From assembly GCA_037447655.1 (NCBI GenBank), contig JBBHKE010000264.1, forward strand, positions 1 to 60,446: a DNA stretch of 60,446 bases, given 5' to 3'. A model generated the notes under the pieces. The model had not been told where the DNA came from. It searched no databases and was given only the letters and a program-made list of their open reading frames with translations. Positions 10,865-21,708 of this stretch are shown in pieces. Source of the stretch: Zygnema cylindricum (lineage: Eukaryota > Streptophyta > Zygnematophyceae > Zygnematales > Zygnemataceae). Every line of letters starts with the position of its first letter. The first letter of the stretch is position 1. The translations under genes were made by a program, and so were the position numbers.

Positions 10865-11370
10865 ACATGCTTTTCTGCAGTACTCCAACTTAGGAGATGA
10901 AAGCAATTTTGTTAACATGTCTGCAACCATTTTCTCATTAGGCAAAAATCAAAGATTGACCACTCTTCCAAATACTTTTTCTCGTACCAAATGTAGCCGA
11001 ATGTCAATATGCTTTCTTTTAAAATGGTGACTTGAGTTTATAGCCATAGAAATGGCTGCCTGATTGTCGCACCACATTATTTGTGTTCCGTGTTGTGTAA
11101 ACCCCAATTCTTAAAGAAATGCCTTAATCCAAAACAACTATTTCAAGGCTGCGCTCACAACCATGTATTCGACTTCCATAGTCGATTGTGCCGTGACTTT
11201 TTGAAGTTTACTACTCCAACTACAAGTACCACTTCCAATCTGAATGACATTCCCAGTTGTAGGCTTCCAACTAGGCACATCACCATAGCTAGCATCACTC
11301 CAAGTATTAATGCTAACCTTGTCCCCCTCCCAAAGTAAGCCAAAGATTTCTAGTCCCAACAAGATATCTT
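10865..11370 (-). pseudogene. E4 RNase H domain
   Basis: Open stretch 11138-11362 gives INTWSDASYGDVPS, GNVIQIGSGTCSWSSKLQKV and STMEVEYMVVSAALK; downstream, broken, are CDNQAAISMA and HFKRKHIDIRLHLVREKV. The NVIQIGSG part replaces the usual GYVIQIG.G. Frame breaks near 11140 and 11340. Confidence 0.8.
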
Positions 11371-12340
11371 AAGACCCTTTTTGCTGCCTCCCAATCTCTC
11401 TTTCGTGGATTTTGTAGACTTCTACTCAACACACCAACAGCTGCAGATATATGAGGCCTAGTGCAATTCATGAAGTAAATCAAACTTCCTACTACTTGAC
11501 TGTAGGGTACTTGGGACATAAATTTTTGTTCTTCTGCACTGAGTTCCTCATCTATTATGACTCCAAACTCATGCTCCATTCCTTCAAATTTTTGCTTATA
11601 CTCCATAGGAGTTGCACAACCTTTGGCATCAGCCAGACCAAATTTTTCCAACATTTTTCCTATCGCTTCTTTTTGAGTTAGCCTAATGATTTTCTTTTCT
11701 CGATCTCTTTCAACTTGTATTCCAAGGATAACTTTTGCCTCACCCAAATCCTTCATTTCAAATTGTGAATTAAGAGCGTGTTTTACTCTAGCATTTCCGT
11801 CTTTGTTCCTTCTAATTAACAACAAATCATCAACATACACCGCAAAGAATATCACCTTATGAGGATAATCACCACACATCACATATTTTTATGATCTGAA
11901 CTAATTCTAGTAAATCCTAATCTTGTCTAGATTTCATCTAACTTTCGGTTCCATAGCCTAGGGGCCTGTTTTAGGCCATACAAAGATTTTAAAAGTCTGC
12001 ACATAAGATTTTCTTTTCCTGCCTGCTTCATATAAATGACCTCATCTAAATCACCATGCAAAAAGACGATTTTGACATCCATTTGGTGGATTTCAAAATC
12101 CTCTATGGCAGCTTATGTAAGTAAGATGCGGATAGATGGAAACCTTAGAACAAGTGAATACGGTTTTTTATAATCTATCCCCTTCTTTTGATTATATCCC
12201 TTAGCATCAAAGCAAGCCTTATACCTGTCTATGGTATTATCTGGGTTCAATTTAAATTTTAACACCTATTTACTTCCAATAGCCTTTCATCCTGGAGGAA
12301 GTTCCACCAGATCCCAAGTTTGGGCCTCTATGATGGACTT
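11313..12340 (-). pseudogene. E4 reverse transcriptase
   Basis: ORF 11313-11882 has FFAVYVDDLLLIRRNKD (intact YVDD), SQFEMKDLGEAKVILGIQVERDREKKIIRLTQKEAIGKML and LIYFMNCTRPHISAAVGVLSRSL. The upstream part (11883-12340) keeps LLKSLYGLKQAPRLWNRK and DVKIVFLHGDLDEVIYMKQ but has stops. The catalytic centre is intact although the gene is not. Confidence 0.85.
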
Positions 12341-12350
12341 CATTTCTTCA

Positions 12351-13620
12351 TTAACAGCTTCCACAGAGTGTTCCCTTCAATAACTCGAAAAAGCTTCGGT
12401 CAACGTAAAGGCTCGTTTGTGTGTGCTGAATGATGAAAGGCTCATTTTCTCCCTTGAGTCGTGCACTTTGCCTACCTCCACTTGGAAATTCTTTCGCAGG
12501 TATAGATGGTTGGGTCCTCCTCCTCGATACATGTGAGTCTTCTTGTGATTCAGTTTTGGCTTGATGTACAGGAGAGTCTACAACTCTTTCCGGCATAACA
12601 CTTCTTGTTTGGTGGAGAAGATGATTGTAAGTCACTTTGAGTTGATGTCGATGTATTTTCTATATTTTTCTTGAAAAACATAGGATTTTCTTCTAAAAAG
12701 ATAAAATCAGCACTTAGATCATTCTTTTCATCTGTACGCTGGCTAAATACATCTACTCCTTTTCCCTCATCCTCCAGTATAATGTTTTTGGCTACCATAA
12801 CTCTATTTCTCCTAATGTCATATACTTTGTAACCCTTAGCATAATCATGATACCCTAGAAAAATCCTACGAATCTCTTTTGGCTTTAATTTCCATTTTTG
12901 TGGATCATTATCTAGCAAGAATATCCTACTTCCAAAAACTTTGAAGTGACTTACATGTGGTTTGTGTCCTGTCCACATTTCGCAGGGAGTTTTATCTTTT
13001 ACTGACCTTGTTTCTAGCCTATTTCTCACATAAGCTGCAGAATGCTTAGCCTCTGCCCAAAATTTGAAATCTATGTCCATATCAGCCATCGTTGTCCTAG
13101 CACACTCTTATATGGTCCTATTCATCTTCGCTGAAACAGTGTTTTGTTCTGGAGAATAAGGAACAGTTAGCTGACGTGACATTCCATGCAATTTTAGGAA
13201 TTCTGCAAACTCATTAGAAATGTACTCCCCTCCATTATCAGATATGAATCCCGCTATCTTTCTTTCATGCAGATTTTCAACCTTAGCCTTATACTCCTTA
13301 AATTTTGAAAAAACTTCATCCTTACTTTTCAAAAAATATACTGTAGGAAATCTAGTATAGTCATCAGTAAAGGTAAGCATAAACTTTGCACCTCCCACAG
13401 ATGGATACCTAGATGGCCTCCATACATCTGAATAAATTGGTTCTAACACCTTGCTACTTCTATGATCAGTTTGCGAAGGGAAAGGCAACTTATAAATTTT
13501 TCCCATTGCAGAACCATCACATACATTTGATGCTGGTTTTTGACTAATTTTTACACCTTCCACCATTTTTTGATTAACCATCTTTTCTAATCTATCATAA
13601 TTCACATGTCCTAAACGATT
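12351..13620 (-). pseudogene. E4 integrase
   Basis: 13108-13605 starts in the GAG-pre-integrase/zinc region (HVNYDRLEKMVNQKMVEG, CDGSAMGKIYKLPF, where the second Cys of CX2C is lost). It holds YSDVWRP, FTDDYTRFPTVYFLK, SDNGGEYISNEF and PEQNTVSAKMNRT, so Asp-Asp-Glu are present. 12550-13089 holds the C-terminal region (GSRIFLLDNDPQKWKLKPK, FLGYHDYAKGYKVYD). A stop at about 13110 separates the two. Confidence 0.85.
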
Positions 13621-13780
13621 ATGCTATAAATGACAATCACTGATTACACTTGATTACATAACATCATTGTCATAAACATTTGGAAGACTCAACCGATAGA
13701 AATTGTTTCCTCCAACAAATCCCTCCGCAACTATTTTCCTATTCTTACTCACTGTTTTTTTTCCATTCTCAAATATAGTT

Positions 13781-14071
13781 TTAAAACCTTTTTTTTTCTA
13801 CCATTGATGTAGAGAAAAAAATTCCCTTAAACGCTGAGACATGCAACACATCTTTTGAGACCCTTTTCACAGGTTTTCCCTCTACGTTCAACATAAGTGA
13901 CACCCTCCCCTTTGCTTTTGACTCAACAAAGGTATCATCACTAAAATAAATTTTCATGGGTGAAATAGATTGAATACTCTCAAATAGATGGCGATTGCGG
14001 CACAGGTGGGCAGATGCATCGGAGTCCATTATCCATTTGTCTTCCTCCACACCTTTCGTTGCTTGTGCCAT
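13781..14071 (-). pseudogene. E4 aspartic protease region
   Basis: WIMDSDASAHLCRNRHLF: the catalytic D-S-G is D-S-D. The following IYFSDDTFVESKAKGRVSLMLNVEGK and DVLHVSAFKGIFFS are the usual protease body of this group. Confidence 0.8.
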
Positions 14072-15005
14072 AGCAAAGTATTTATGTTTTCACTGTTGTC
14101 GGGAAAGTTGCTCACGTCCTCCTCTTTAAGTTCGTTGAAAAGAGCAATTGGTCGTCCACCTAATTGAGAAGGAACCCGGCTTTCATCCCAACCACAGAGA
14201 AAATTTTGTGTGGCTTTCGCTCTCTTGTATGCATGACACATTCTTGAACACATGCCCTTTTTCATCACAACAATAGCAGGCTAAAGGTGACCTTCTAGGA
14301 CCACTATCTCTACCACTGCCACTGCTATTTTTAGAGTCTGAAACTGGTTAGCTAGTGCATACACGAACTTACTACTACCTCTTTGTGAAATCTGGTTAGC
14401 TTCTTCACTTAAAATAAATTGAATTGCTAACACAATATTCAACTGACGTTGTGGAAGATCCCTAAGCCTATCCATGGCTCCCTAATATTCAAGGGGCAGA
14501 GTTCTCATCAACAACATAGCCTGCTGAAGTGGTGAAAAATCCCCACCTGCACTAGTACTCTAAAGGAACAACCTTTTCATAGCATGAAAATGATCTGACA
14601 TACTACCTCTAGAATACTTAAATTCAAAAATCTGAGTGGTTGTGTTAGTCTAAACAATAACATCTAGCTGAACATACACAGCACGTACACTGAACCAAAC
14701 TTCAGAGGCTTTTTTCATCTCAAGATATGACATTATCAAGTCTTTTGTCATAGACTGCTTCAAGACGTTGAGGCAATGGAGATTCTTCTTTCTCCAATCC
14801 AGCGCAGTCTCATCTGGAATTCCTTCCACAATGGGTGACAAGTCCCTCTCCTCGAAATATGAGCTTAGCATATCTTCCCAATATAAGTGGTCACTTCCAT
14901 CAAAAATAGGCAATTTAGGGGGTGGGCCCAAAACCTGTTGAATTTCATGGCCACTTGACTTAGATGTAATCCATTCCCAGTAGGAGTCACGTTTGCACCA
15001 GTAGG
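14072..15005 (-). pseudogene. E4 gag
   Basis: 14650-14935 encodes VLGPPPKLPIFDGSDHLYWEDMLSSYFEERDL..., the Gag N-terminal block. The start shown by simple ORF calling here is a TTG, not an ATG; a candidate ATG lies further upstream at about 15025 in another frame (MLTNGSVPTGANVTPTGNG). A zinc-knuckle relic (CCDEKGHVFK, about 14245-14280) follows after several stops. Gag here begins about 190-280 nt inside the LTR, unlike F1 and F2. Confidence 0.75.
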
Positions 15006-15211
15006 AACAGAGCCATTAGTAAGCATGACAGTAGAAGCAAACCCAAAAAGATATACCTATTTGACTAGATCTGTATTGTAATATACTTAACTCTAAATGA
15101 ACGAGGTCTTTCAACTAGACAAACATATACTACAAGCAAATCAAAGACAATTGAACACAAAACACCTTAAAGTGCACTTAGTGCTTTATTTCCTTAACTC
15201 TATTTTTTTGG

Positions 15212-15558
15212 ATGTACATTCTGTATTGAATTGATCAATCCTAATTGAACTAAATACTCAAAAGATTTAGAAAACATCTAAAACGTATGTACAGGGTTCA
15301 CCTAAATATCTACGGACAAAAATCTAAGTACTTGGACCAAAATTGTCTAGTAACAATATATAGACCCTAAAAATCCGTGAGATATGTTTCACGTCTACAT
15401 TCATAGGCGGCCGTACACACTAATGTACTCAAAGATATCTACTAGAGTAGATACTAAAAAATCCACACCAAATATAGCTATTATTGAATAGTTGGTGGTC
15501 GAATAATATTCTAAGTCCTAAACTCTATTTTCTAAGACTTACTAAAGCTTACTTTCGA
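15212..15558 (-). repeat. E4 5' LTR (F3)
   Basis: Partner of 10478-10824. No half-tRNA site lies next to its inner end; the minus strand continues CCAAAAAAATAGAG, which I cannot assign to a primer tRNA. Confidence 0.85.
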
Positions 15559-15562
15559 ATAG

Positions 15563-15925
15563 ATGCCACGTCAGCAACATAATGCCATGCTAAGAGATTA
15601 CCTCGTCAACAAAATGCCACGTCATCATGGCTTATGTCACGCCATCATGTTGCCATGTCAACAAGCTGCCATGCATGTCACTAAGCTGCCATGTCAGCAA
15701 GCTGCCACGCCAGCAATACATGCCACGTCAGCATTGTATGTTTTAAATACCACGTAAACAACTCGCCATTAAATCACACGTCACTTAGACGCCATGTAGG
15801 CAAGATATTACGTCATCATGGTTCCATGTCAGCACTATACCTATGGTGCCACGTTAGTATGATCCCAGGTCAATACAAAGAAACGTCAGCAGACAGCCAC
15901 ATCACCATGGCGGCGCGTCAGTAGT
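15563..15925. repeat. degenerate TGCCACGTCAGCA tandem array
   Basis: About 20 imperfect copies of a 12-18 bp unit with core CCACGTCA or CCATGTCA, separated by short variable spacers (for example 15564-15577, 15616-15627, 15694-15733, 15890-15900). Many copies keep ACGTCA. No coding sequence is apparent. Confidence 0.7.
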
Positions 15926-16129
15926 ACCAAGGTGCCACCCCATAAAAACGTTTATGTAAAAAATACAACATACTGTGGTGAATAGTGGAAAATTTTCACT
16001 ATATCTTGTAAGATTTCCCGACTGGTGAATAGTGTGAAACCTTAAAGATTTTCCATATACCGTATGGCAACGAGTAATAGATGTCCATGAAATTTGATGT
16101 TCCACCTGTGCAAAGCTGGGGTAAATGAA

Positions 16130-16200
16130 TTGGTTGAGAACCGAACCTGGGCCCTTTGACGTTAAAGGGTAGAGCAATAACCACTTTGTTACCGTACGAT
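16130..16200 (-). ncRNA. isolated tRNA-like segment
   Basis: The minus strand reads AAAGTGGTTATTGCTCT (A-box-like), an exact CCCTTT/AAAGGG hairpin, then GGTTCGGTTCTC (B-box-like). It resembles a decayed tRNA gene or SINE head. No T4 run follows closely and the anticodon loop does not fit, so it is not called a working tRNA. Confidence 0.35.
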
Positions 16201-17290
16201 ATAAGTGTTATCATGTCTAAGAAAATATAACATTGCATATAAACATACCATATTACGCTTCCTATTTAACCGCCATTCATGTGCCAATTCAACAAAGAAC
16301 CCTACTTTACAATACTCTATTTTACTCTTACGTCATAGAGTTTAGCGCTCAGTTCCGATGGGTCTGTTCTAGTTCGTTCCCAATACAAGCCAAACCGAGC
16401 GAATCACTTTGAAACCGGAAATATATTGCTACAAATCAAACCATACCGTTGGATTCTCCTAAACCCAACGGATCAAACCGTTAAATCACTCAAATTTCTA
16501 AAAAAGCTCTAAAAAGGATAAAACTAGTAAATTACTGTACTTTACCATTGGGAGGCTCTCCTTTCTGTACTTTTGTAGCTTTATCCTTTATCGAAGTAAA
16601 ATATTTGTACATCTGCTCAAACCTGTGGCATGATCAAACCAAACCAATTGTATACCCAATCGATCAAACGGATGACCTCTTCTCCCTCCGTCTTCTTTTC
16701 CCTCTCCGTATCCCTTTCCTTCTCCCTCTCTTTCTCCCTCTACCTCTCTCCCTCCCTCCCTTCCCCATAAATTCAAGATTCTGCAAGGTCAATAGTGATT
16801 AGGCGAGGAAGACTCAAAAAGCATTTCGGATTTATAATGTCCTATAGGAGTTGGCCTTTTATCATGTCAATGTTATTGTCTAGAGCTATTCTTCGTCATG
16901 GTGGTGCCAATTATTTTTTCCTACCTTTTCCAGAATTGATGCCAACAGGGTCTCAGTAATCGTGCTTGCCAAACATAGTAAGGCAGTATTTAATTGTTAG
17001 GAACCATGATTATTTCTGCGCTAAAGCAACTGTCTGCCAACTTTCGTGCCATATTCTACGAGGTGCGATTCGACTGCAAAGCTGTCAGACATTGTTGTTC
17101 CACGAGGAAATAAATAAACTTCAGCTATTTTTATCTCGCTGGTCTGAACTCACACCTGCAATCTTTGGCAGATTTCACATTCATTTCCATTTCTAGTTTA
17201 TGTTGTTTTCTTGTCGTTTCCATTTTGAATCAAGCCAAACCAAGCGGTTCTAAACAGGTGAAATTGTCCATGCTCTAGTGGTGTATAGAT
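16201..17290. other. intergenic, no recognised gene
   Basis: No convincing coding sequence or element ends. A 90-bp pyrimidine tract (16676-16768, CTCCCTCT type) and two copies of AAGCCAAACCRAGCG (16386-16400 and 17232-17246) stand out; the latter could be ends of an unrecognised repeat. Confidence 0.5.
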
Positions 17291-17845
17291 TATATATAGC
17301 CAGCCAGCCAGCCAGCCAGCCTAGATTATATATAGCCAGCCAGCCAGCCTAGATTATATATAGCCAGCCAGCCAGCCAGCCTAAATTATATGTAGCCAGC
17401 CTACCAACAAGCCAGCCGACCTAGATAATATATAGTCGGTTAGCTTGCCAACCAAAGATTCTATATAGCCAGCCACCCAGCTAGCCAGCCAGCCAACCTA
17501 GATTATATATAGCCAGCCAGCCAGCCTAGATTATATATAGCCAGCGAGCCATCCAGCTAGCCTGGATTATATATAGCCAGCAAACCAGCTAGCTAGCCAA
17601 CTTAGATTAAACATAGCCAGCTAGCCAGCCTTGATTATATATAGTGAGCTAGCCACAGCCAGCCTAGATTATATATAGCCAGCCAGCCAGCCAGCTAAGA
17701 TTATATATATCCAGCCAGCTAGCCTTGATTATATATAGCGAGCCAGCTAGCAAACCTAGATTATATATAGCTAGCCAGCTAGACAACGTAGACTATATAT
17801 AGCCAGCCAACCATCCAGTCAGCCATCCAGCCAACCTAGCTACCA
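17291..17845. repeat. GATTATATATAG(CCAG)n minisatellite
   Basis: About 17 units, each a 13-bp AT block (AGATTATATATAG) followed by 2-5 CCAG-type tetramers and CCT; unit length is about 28-45 bp. The AT block is much better conserved than the tetramer number. AT and GC blocks alternate regularly. Confidence 0.85.
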
Positions 17846-18600
17846 TACTATTTTGCAATTTTCACACTAGATCCGTCAAGACTGTTAGGGAGTTTAGGGT
17901 ATTCAATGTGAAAAATCGTGTTTTTATCCAAAATGCTCAAGATTGAAGGAGCATAGAAATGACTCCTATGTGGACTGGACGAAAAAACATAAAACACAAC
18001 CGTGAACATTTGACCTCCAAGTTGAGGTCCAAAATGGACTCGTTCTTTGACTTCTAAGAACTAAGGTGCGAGGTTTCAGTTTTTTTGATTTATTATTCCG
18101 CTTTTATATTTGTTGTTTGGCCAACTACACTATCTTTCGACCTCTTTAAGAATTCTATTCGAAAAAAACCTAACTAGATTTCTACCTGCTGTCACTGATG
18201 TTAAGTGCTGCGTTTTGTCGGCAGTATACGGACAAAGTATTTCAGTTTTGAAGGTGTTTTGGGAGCTCAATGTACAGATGGCTGGAATGTATCTCTGGTT
18301 TCTCTTTCTTTGCACACCTTCTTAGAGCTCATAACTCTGGATAAAAGGTATTTTGAGTTGAGATTTCTTAGTGGGCCAACATATTTTATAGCATTGATAT
18401 GTTGTTTTGAAAAGTTTGTTTCGTGCGTACGCGACAGCTCGTGCGCTATGGAATTTAATGTGGAGGTTCGAATGGATTCATGGATTGGGGGAGCGAACGA
18501 ACGGATATAACTTTAGTGATATAAAAGACTCACTGAGTGGCGTGTACAAGCATTGACAAATGGACGGCGGATCGCGAAGCGATCAGATGTGGAATAAAAG
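17846..18600. other. intergenic, no recognised gene
   Basis: Short open frames on both strands (longest 101 codons at 18205-18510) have no recognisable domain and are overlapped by frames of similar length on the other strand. Nothing supports a gene. Confidence 0.45.
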
Positions 18601-18790
18601 AAATGTTGAAACAGGCACCGCCGGCGCAGTTGCGACGCAGACACGACAACGCAACTGCGGTTTTTTTGGATAAATATGCGACGCCGGTATAGAGCAACTG
18701 CGACGCAAAGGAGTCAACGCAGTTGCGGTTAGCTTGATAATATCCAGACAGACAAAGCAGGTGACGCAGCTGCGGATAATGTAACTAGTA
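18601..18790 (+). repeat. GCAGTTGCG/GCAGCTGCG motif cluster outside an LTR
   Basis: Six or more GCAACTGCG, GCAGTTGCG or GCAGCTGCGG modules spaced 20-45 bp, each next to ACGCAG or GACAAAGC. This is the reverse complement of the module set in F2 LTRs, but no LTR ends or gag-pol sequence lie beside it. It may be the relic of a plus-strand F2 LTR. Confidence 0.5.
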
Positions 18791-20900
18791 TAGATTTTGA
18801 GTAATGATATTTGTTTAGTGGTTACTTAGTGGTAGCTTGGTTTTTGACGTACAAAGATTGTGGAGATGTCGGTGTAAATATTATGTACAACATAAGTTTG
18901 TCTTTTTGCTAATTAGTTAATAATGTAGATTTGTTCGGTCTGACATATCTCGAACTATTCGCGTATACTTACAATAGTTTAAGTAGATGGTAGATACCGT
19001 ACGGCTAGTATGCCTCCGTAAATTCAGTAGTGAACTCTCTGAGTTTAACTTGTAGGACTTAGAATATGTTGGGTATCACAATCAAGTTTATCAAAGCAAT
19101 GGCAAACTCTTTTCTGCATCTTTGACCTATTGGTGTGATTTCTTTGTTTTTTGTTTTCATGTGATACTTTGTGAAGTTATTGTATGATATAGAATCTGTA
19201 TGTAGGAAAAGTTTCAGTGTATTTTGTCATCCGTGTATGATTCTGTGAGAAGTCAAAGTGGTTAGTTTGTAAAGCTGTCAGCTGTTTTTGGAAAACTCTG
19301 AAGCTTATATCTTCCAAGTTCCTAGGTATATTTGGCTGTAACTTTGGGAGTTTACAGTGTCTATAACATACTGCATATTGGAGCAGTTTGAGGGGATCAT
19401 GTTCATTGTGGAGCAATCTGTGCTGTCTGAAACACAGCTGTTTGAGGGTAGTCTGTGGTGCTTCCGTGAGTAATCCATGGCTGAAATAGGCTATGGACAA
19501 CATGTTATATGTTGACGCGTCTGGGACTGACATAGTATCTAGTTCAATTGAATGTATCTCTAGGTTTGGGATGAAAATGAGCCTGTCTAAGATGCAGCCC
19601 CGGTAGCAAGTCTGATTTTTGTGGAGCATTTTGCTTCAACGTGAGTTCATGTCAAGCCTGGAAATGCTGCCATGTTGAGAGGTTCTTATTGCACAATATC
19701 CTAAATTGTTGGTTCTTAGCAACTGATTATCATGTGTGTCGATTCTTTAGCGTGAATCTTTTGCTGCTCAAAAATACGAGTCCGTCAAAAATCAAATGTA
19801 AATGTTTTTGTTGATGGTTGCAACACGTCGCAGCCTTTGCTTTTGCTGGCCGTCATGGAAGGAATTTTCAACGACGTTTAGTGTATTCGTCGAAACTTTG
19901 CACAAATTTTGGGAGACCTACTTTCTAAGGTGAATTCTACATCATTCTTTGGGTAAAGATGGCTTCTTGCATATTGCAATGCCAGTCTTGTACTGCACTC
20001 AGTATGAACAAGCTTAAGATCTGCTCAACTGTTCGTGCGATAGACAAGATGATGGTTAAGTTAATATTGAATGTGTGTGAAGCTATTTGATATCCTGCTT
20101 GAGCATAGCATGGTTTGTTACCTTCTTTAAGGATACGTGGTGTCACTTTTTTTCCTCTAGGGAGACAGATGTCGCGTGCTGTATCCTATGCTACACTGTG
20201 GAGACAAGGAGTGTCTGTTAACCTTTACCATCTTTTTTGATTGCAGTAGGTGGCTGGAACCACCGGAAAGATGATTATGCATTGAAGTAGTGACCATCAG
20301 GGTGCTATGGCCGTGTAGTTGTGTAGAGGTTCTGGGAGCTGAAATGCAGAACGGAGTCTTTGCAGCTGTCTATATGGTCAGGTTGGAGGTGACTATCAGT
20401 GTTTGACAGGTAGGCTTTGCAGACTGAACTTGCCGTCAGTAGATATGTGTTTTATTGCTTCTTGCTTCTTCTGTCATCACTTTTATCGACCCCTTACTCT
20501 CATTGTCGTGCCTAATGGAGCAAGAAAACGGTCAGTAAAACTGAAGCAATGTAACAAGACTGAAGTACACAAGGATGAATTTGAGCTTTCTGCTTTCATA
20601 CCCTAAAAAATCCTAAAATCTTGTGTAAACCTCTTCGAATGACTGCCAATGAACCTATTTTTTTGTGTGTTTAATAACTTTTGAGTCCACCATGGACGCT
20701 TCCTTCTAGACTCTTAGTACTAAAAACTCTTTCAACCTCATCCCTCTCCTTTCTCGGACCCCAAGAATTCGGCGGTTCCTCGCTCTCACTCATTATCAAA
20801 CCAAATACTCCCTTTCGGAGGTAGGTTATGATTTCTACGGTGAATTGGATTGGTTTTTGTTGTGAGTTATTTGGTGAAGATTTCAGTTTATGGAACAGGT
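18791..20900. other. intergenic, no recognised gene
   Basis: The plus strand is rich in T and G. The longest frame is 150 codons on the minus strand (19177-19629) and resembles no family I know. There are no LTR ends and no clear splice-linked coding series. It could be unique host sequence or a non-coding transcript region. Confidence 0.4.
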
Positions 20901-20904
20901 TTAA

Positions 20905-21035
20905 GGTATAGGATTTAGAGTTTACGGTTTAGGGTTTAATATATAGTGAATCGTAAATCATAAATCATAAATCATGAATAATAAATAGTGAATCGTAAAT
21001 CGTAAATCATAAATCATAAAAAAATAGTAGAAAAC
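20905..21035. repeat. AATCATAAATCRTAAAT short tandem tract
   Basis: AT-rich run of 7-8 bp units (AATCGTA, AATCATA) preceded by GGTTTAGGGTTTAA, which contains one plant-telomere-type TTTAGGG unit. One unit alone does not make a telomeric array. Confidence 0.6.
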
Positions 21036-21703
21036 CCTAAGAATCATCATCGTCGTCATTGTCATCATCATTATCATCATTCATCATCATGTGGTCTTGA
21101 CTGGTTGTGTAGTCATGAGCGGTGATGTGGTCATGGATGGTAGTGTGGTCATGAATGGTCATGTGGTGATGAGTGGTCATGTGGTGATGAGTGGTCATGT
21201 GGTGATGAGTTGTCCTCCTCGTCATTATGCATTAGTAGTAAGCAGCATCATCATCCGTCATCATCATGTACCAACATTATGCATTGTCATAACCATCACT
21301 ATCAAGTATCATTATTGTCCATCATCCTCGGGCATCATCACCATGTGTCATCATCATCACTCATCATCATCACCAAGTGTCATCATCACGCATCACCATC
21401 ATGCATACACATCTTGTCATCACGCATCATCACAACCCATCATCATCATGCATTATCTTCACACATCATCATTATGCATTATCTTCACACATCATCATCA
21501 TGCATTATCTTCACACATCATCATCATGCATTATCTTCACACATCATCATCATGCATTATCGTCACACATCATCATCATGCATTATGTTCAAACATCATC
21601 ATCATGCATCATCATCTTGCATCGTCATCATCCATCATTATCACTCATCATCGCCATGTGTCAAGGTCATGCATCATAATCATTCATCATTATCATGTAT
21701 CAC
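21036..21703. repeat. CAT-rich satellite with 26-bp higher-order unit
   Basis: CATCATCAT tracts; between about 21440 and 21610 a 26-bp unit (GCATTATCTTCACACATCATCATCAT form) repeats about seven times. Open frames across it are His/Ser/Ile-rich artefacts in all three frames. The array continues after 36005, after 48051 and after 49262, so later insertions have split it. Confidence 0.85.
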
Positions 21704-21708
21704 TTGCA
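21704..21708 (+). other. left TSD of F2 composite (ttgca)
   Basis: TTGCA directly before the first F2 LTR; the same five bases follow the last F2 LTR at 36001-36005. Confidence 0.75.

Larger units (their letters stand above)
10473..15563 (-). mobile_element. E4, F3 Ty1/copia retrotransposon with TSD
   Basis: Minus-strand element with two 347-bp LTRs (10478-10824 and 15212-15558) flanked by the direct repeat ataga (10473-10477 and 15559-15563). It inserted directly beside the end of the E3 LTR fragment. The internal order on the minus strand is GAG-PR-INT-RT-RH, with stops and frameshifts throughout. Confidence 0.85.

Noticed and set aside
14650-14931. F3 Gag starting at MGPPPKLP
   Set aside because: The first codon is TTG, not ATG. 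The peptide is real Gag sequence but this is not a supported start in a plant.
16676-16768. Polypyrimidine tract as a retroelement polypurine tract on the minus strand
   Set aside because: At 90 bp it is far too long and no LTR start follows it.
17291-17845. CRISPR-like array
   Set aside because: Units abut or vary by tetramer number, there are no unique spacers, and the context is a eukaryotic genome. It is a minisatellite.
19177-19629. 150-codon minus-strand frame in element-free sequence
   Set aside because: No recognisable domain, no partner exons and ordinary base composition; could be chance. Not called as a gene.
20927-20940. Interstitial telomere repeat
   Set aside because: Only one TTTAGGG unit; the rest is AATCATA-type repeat.
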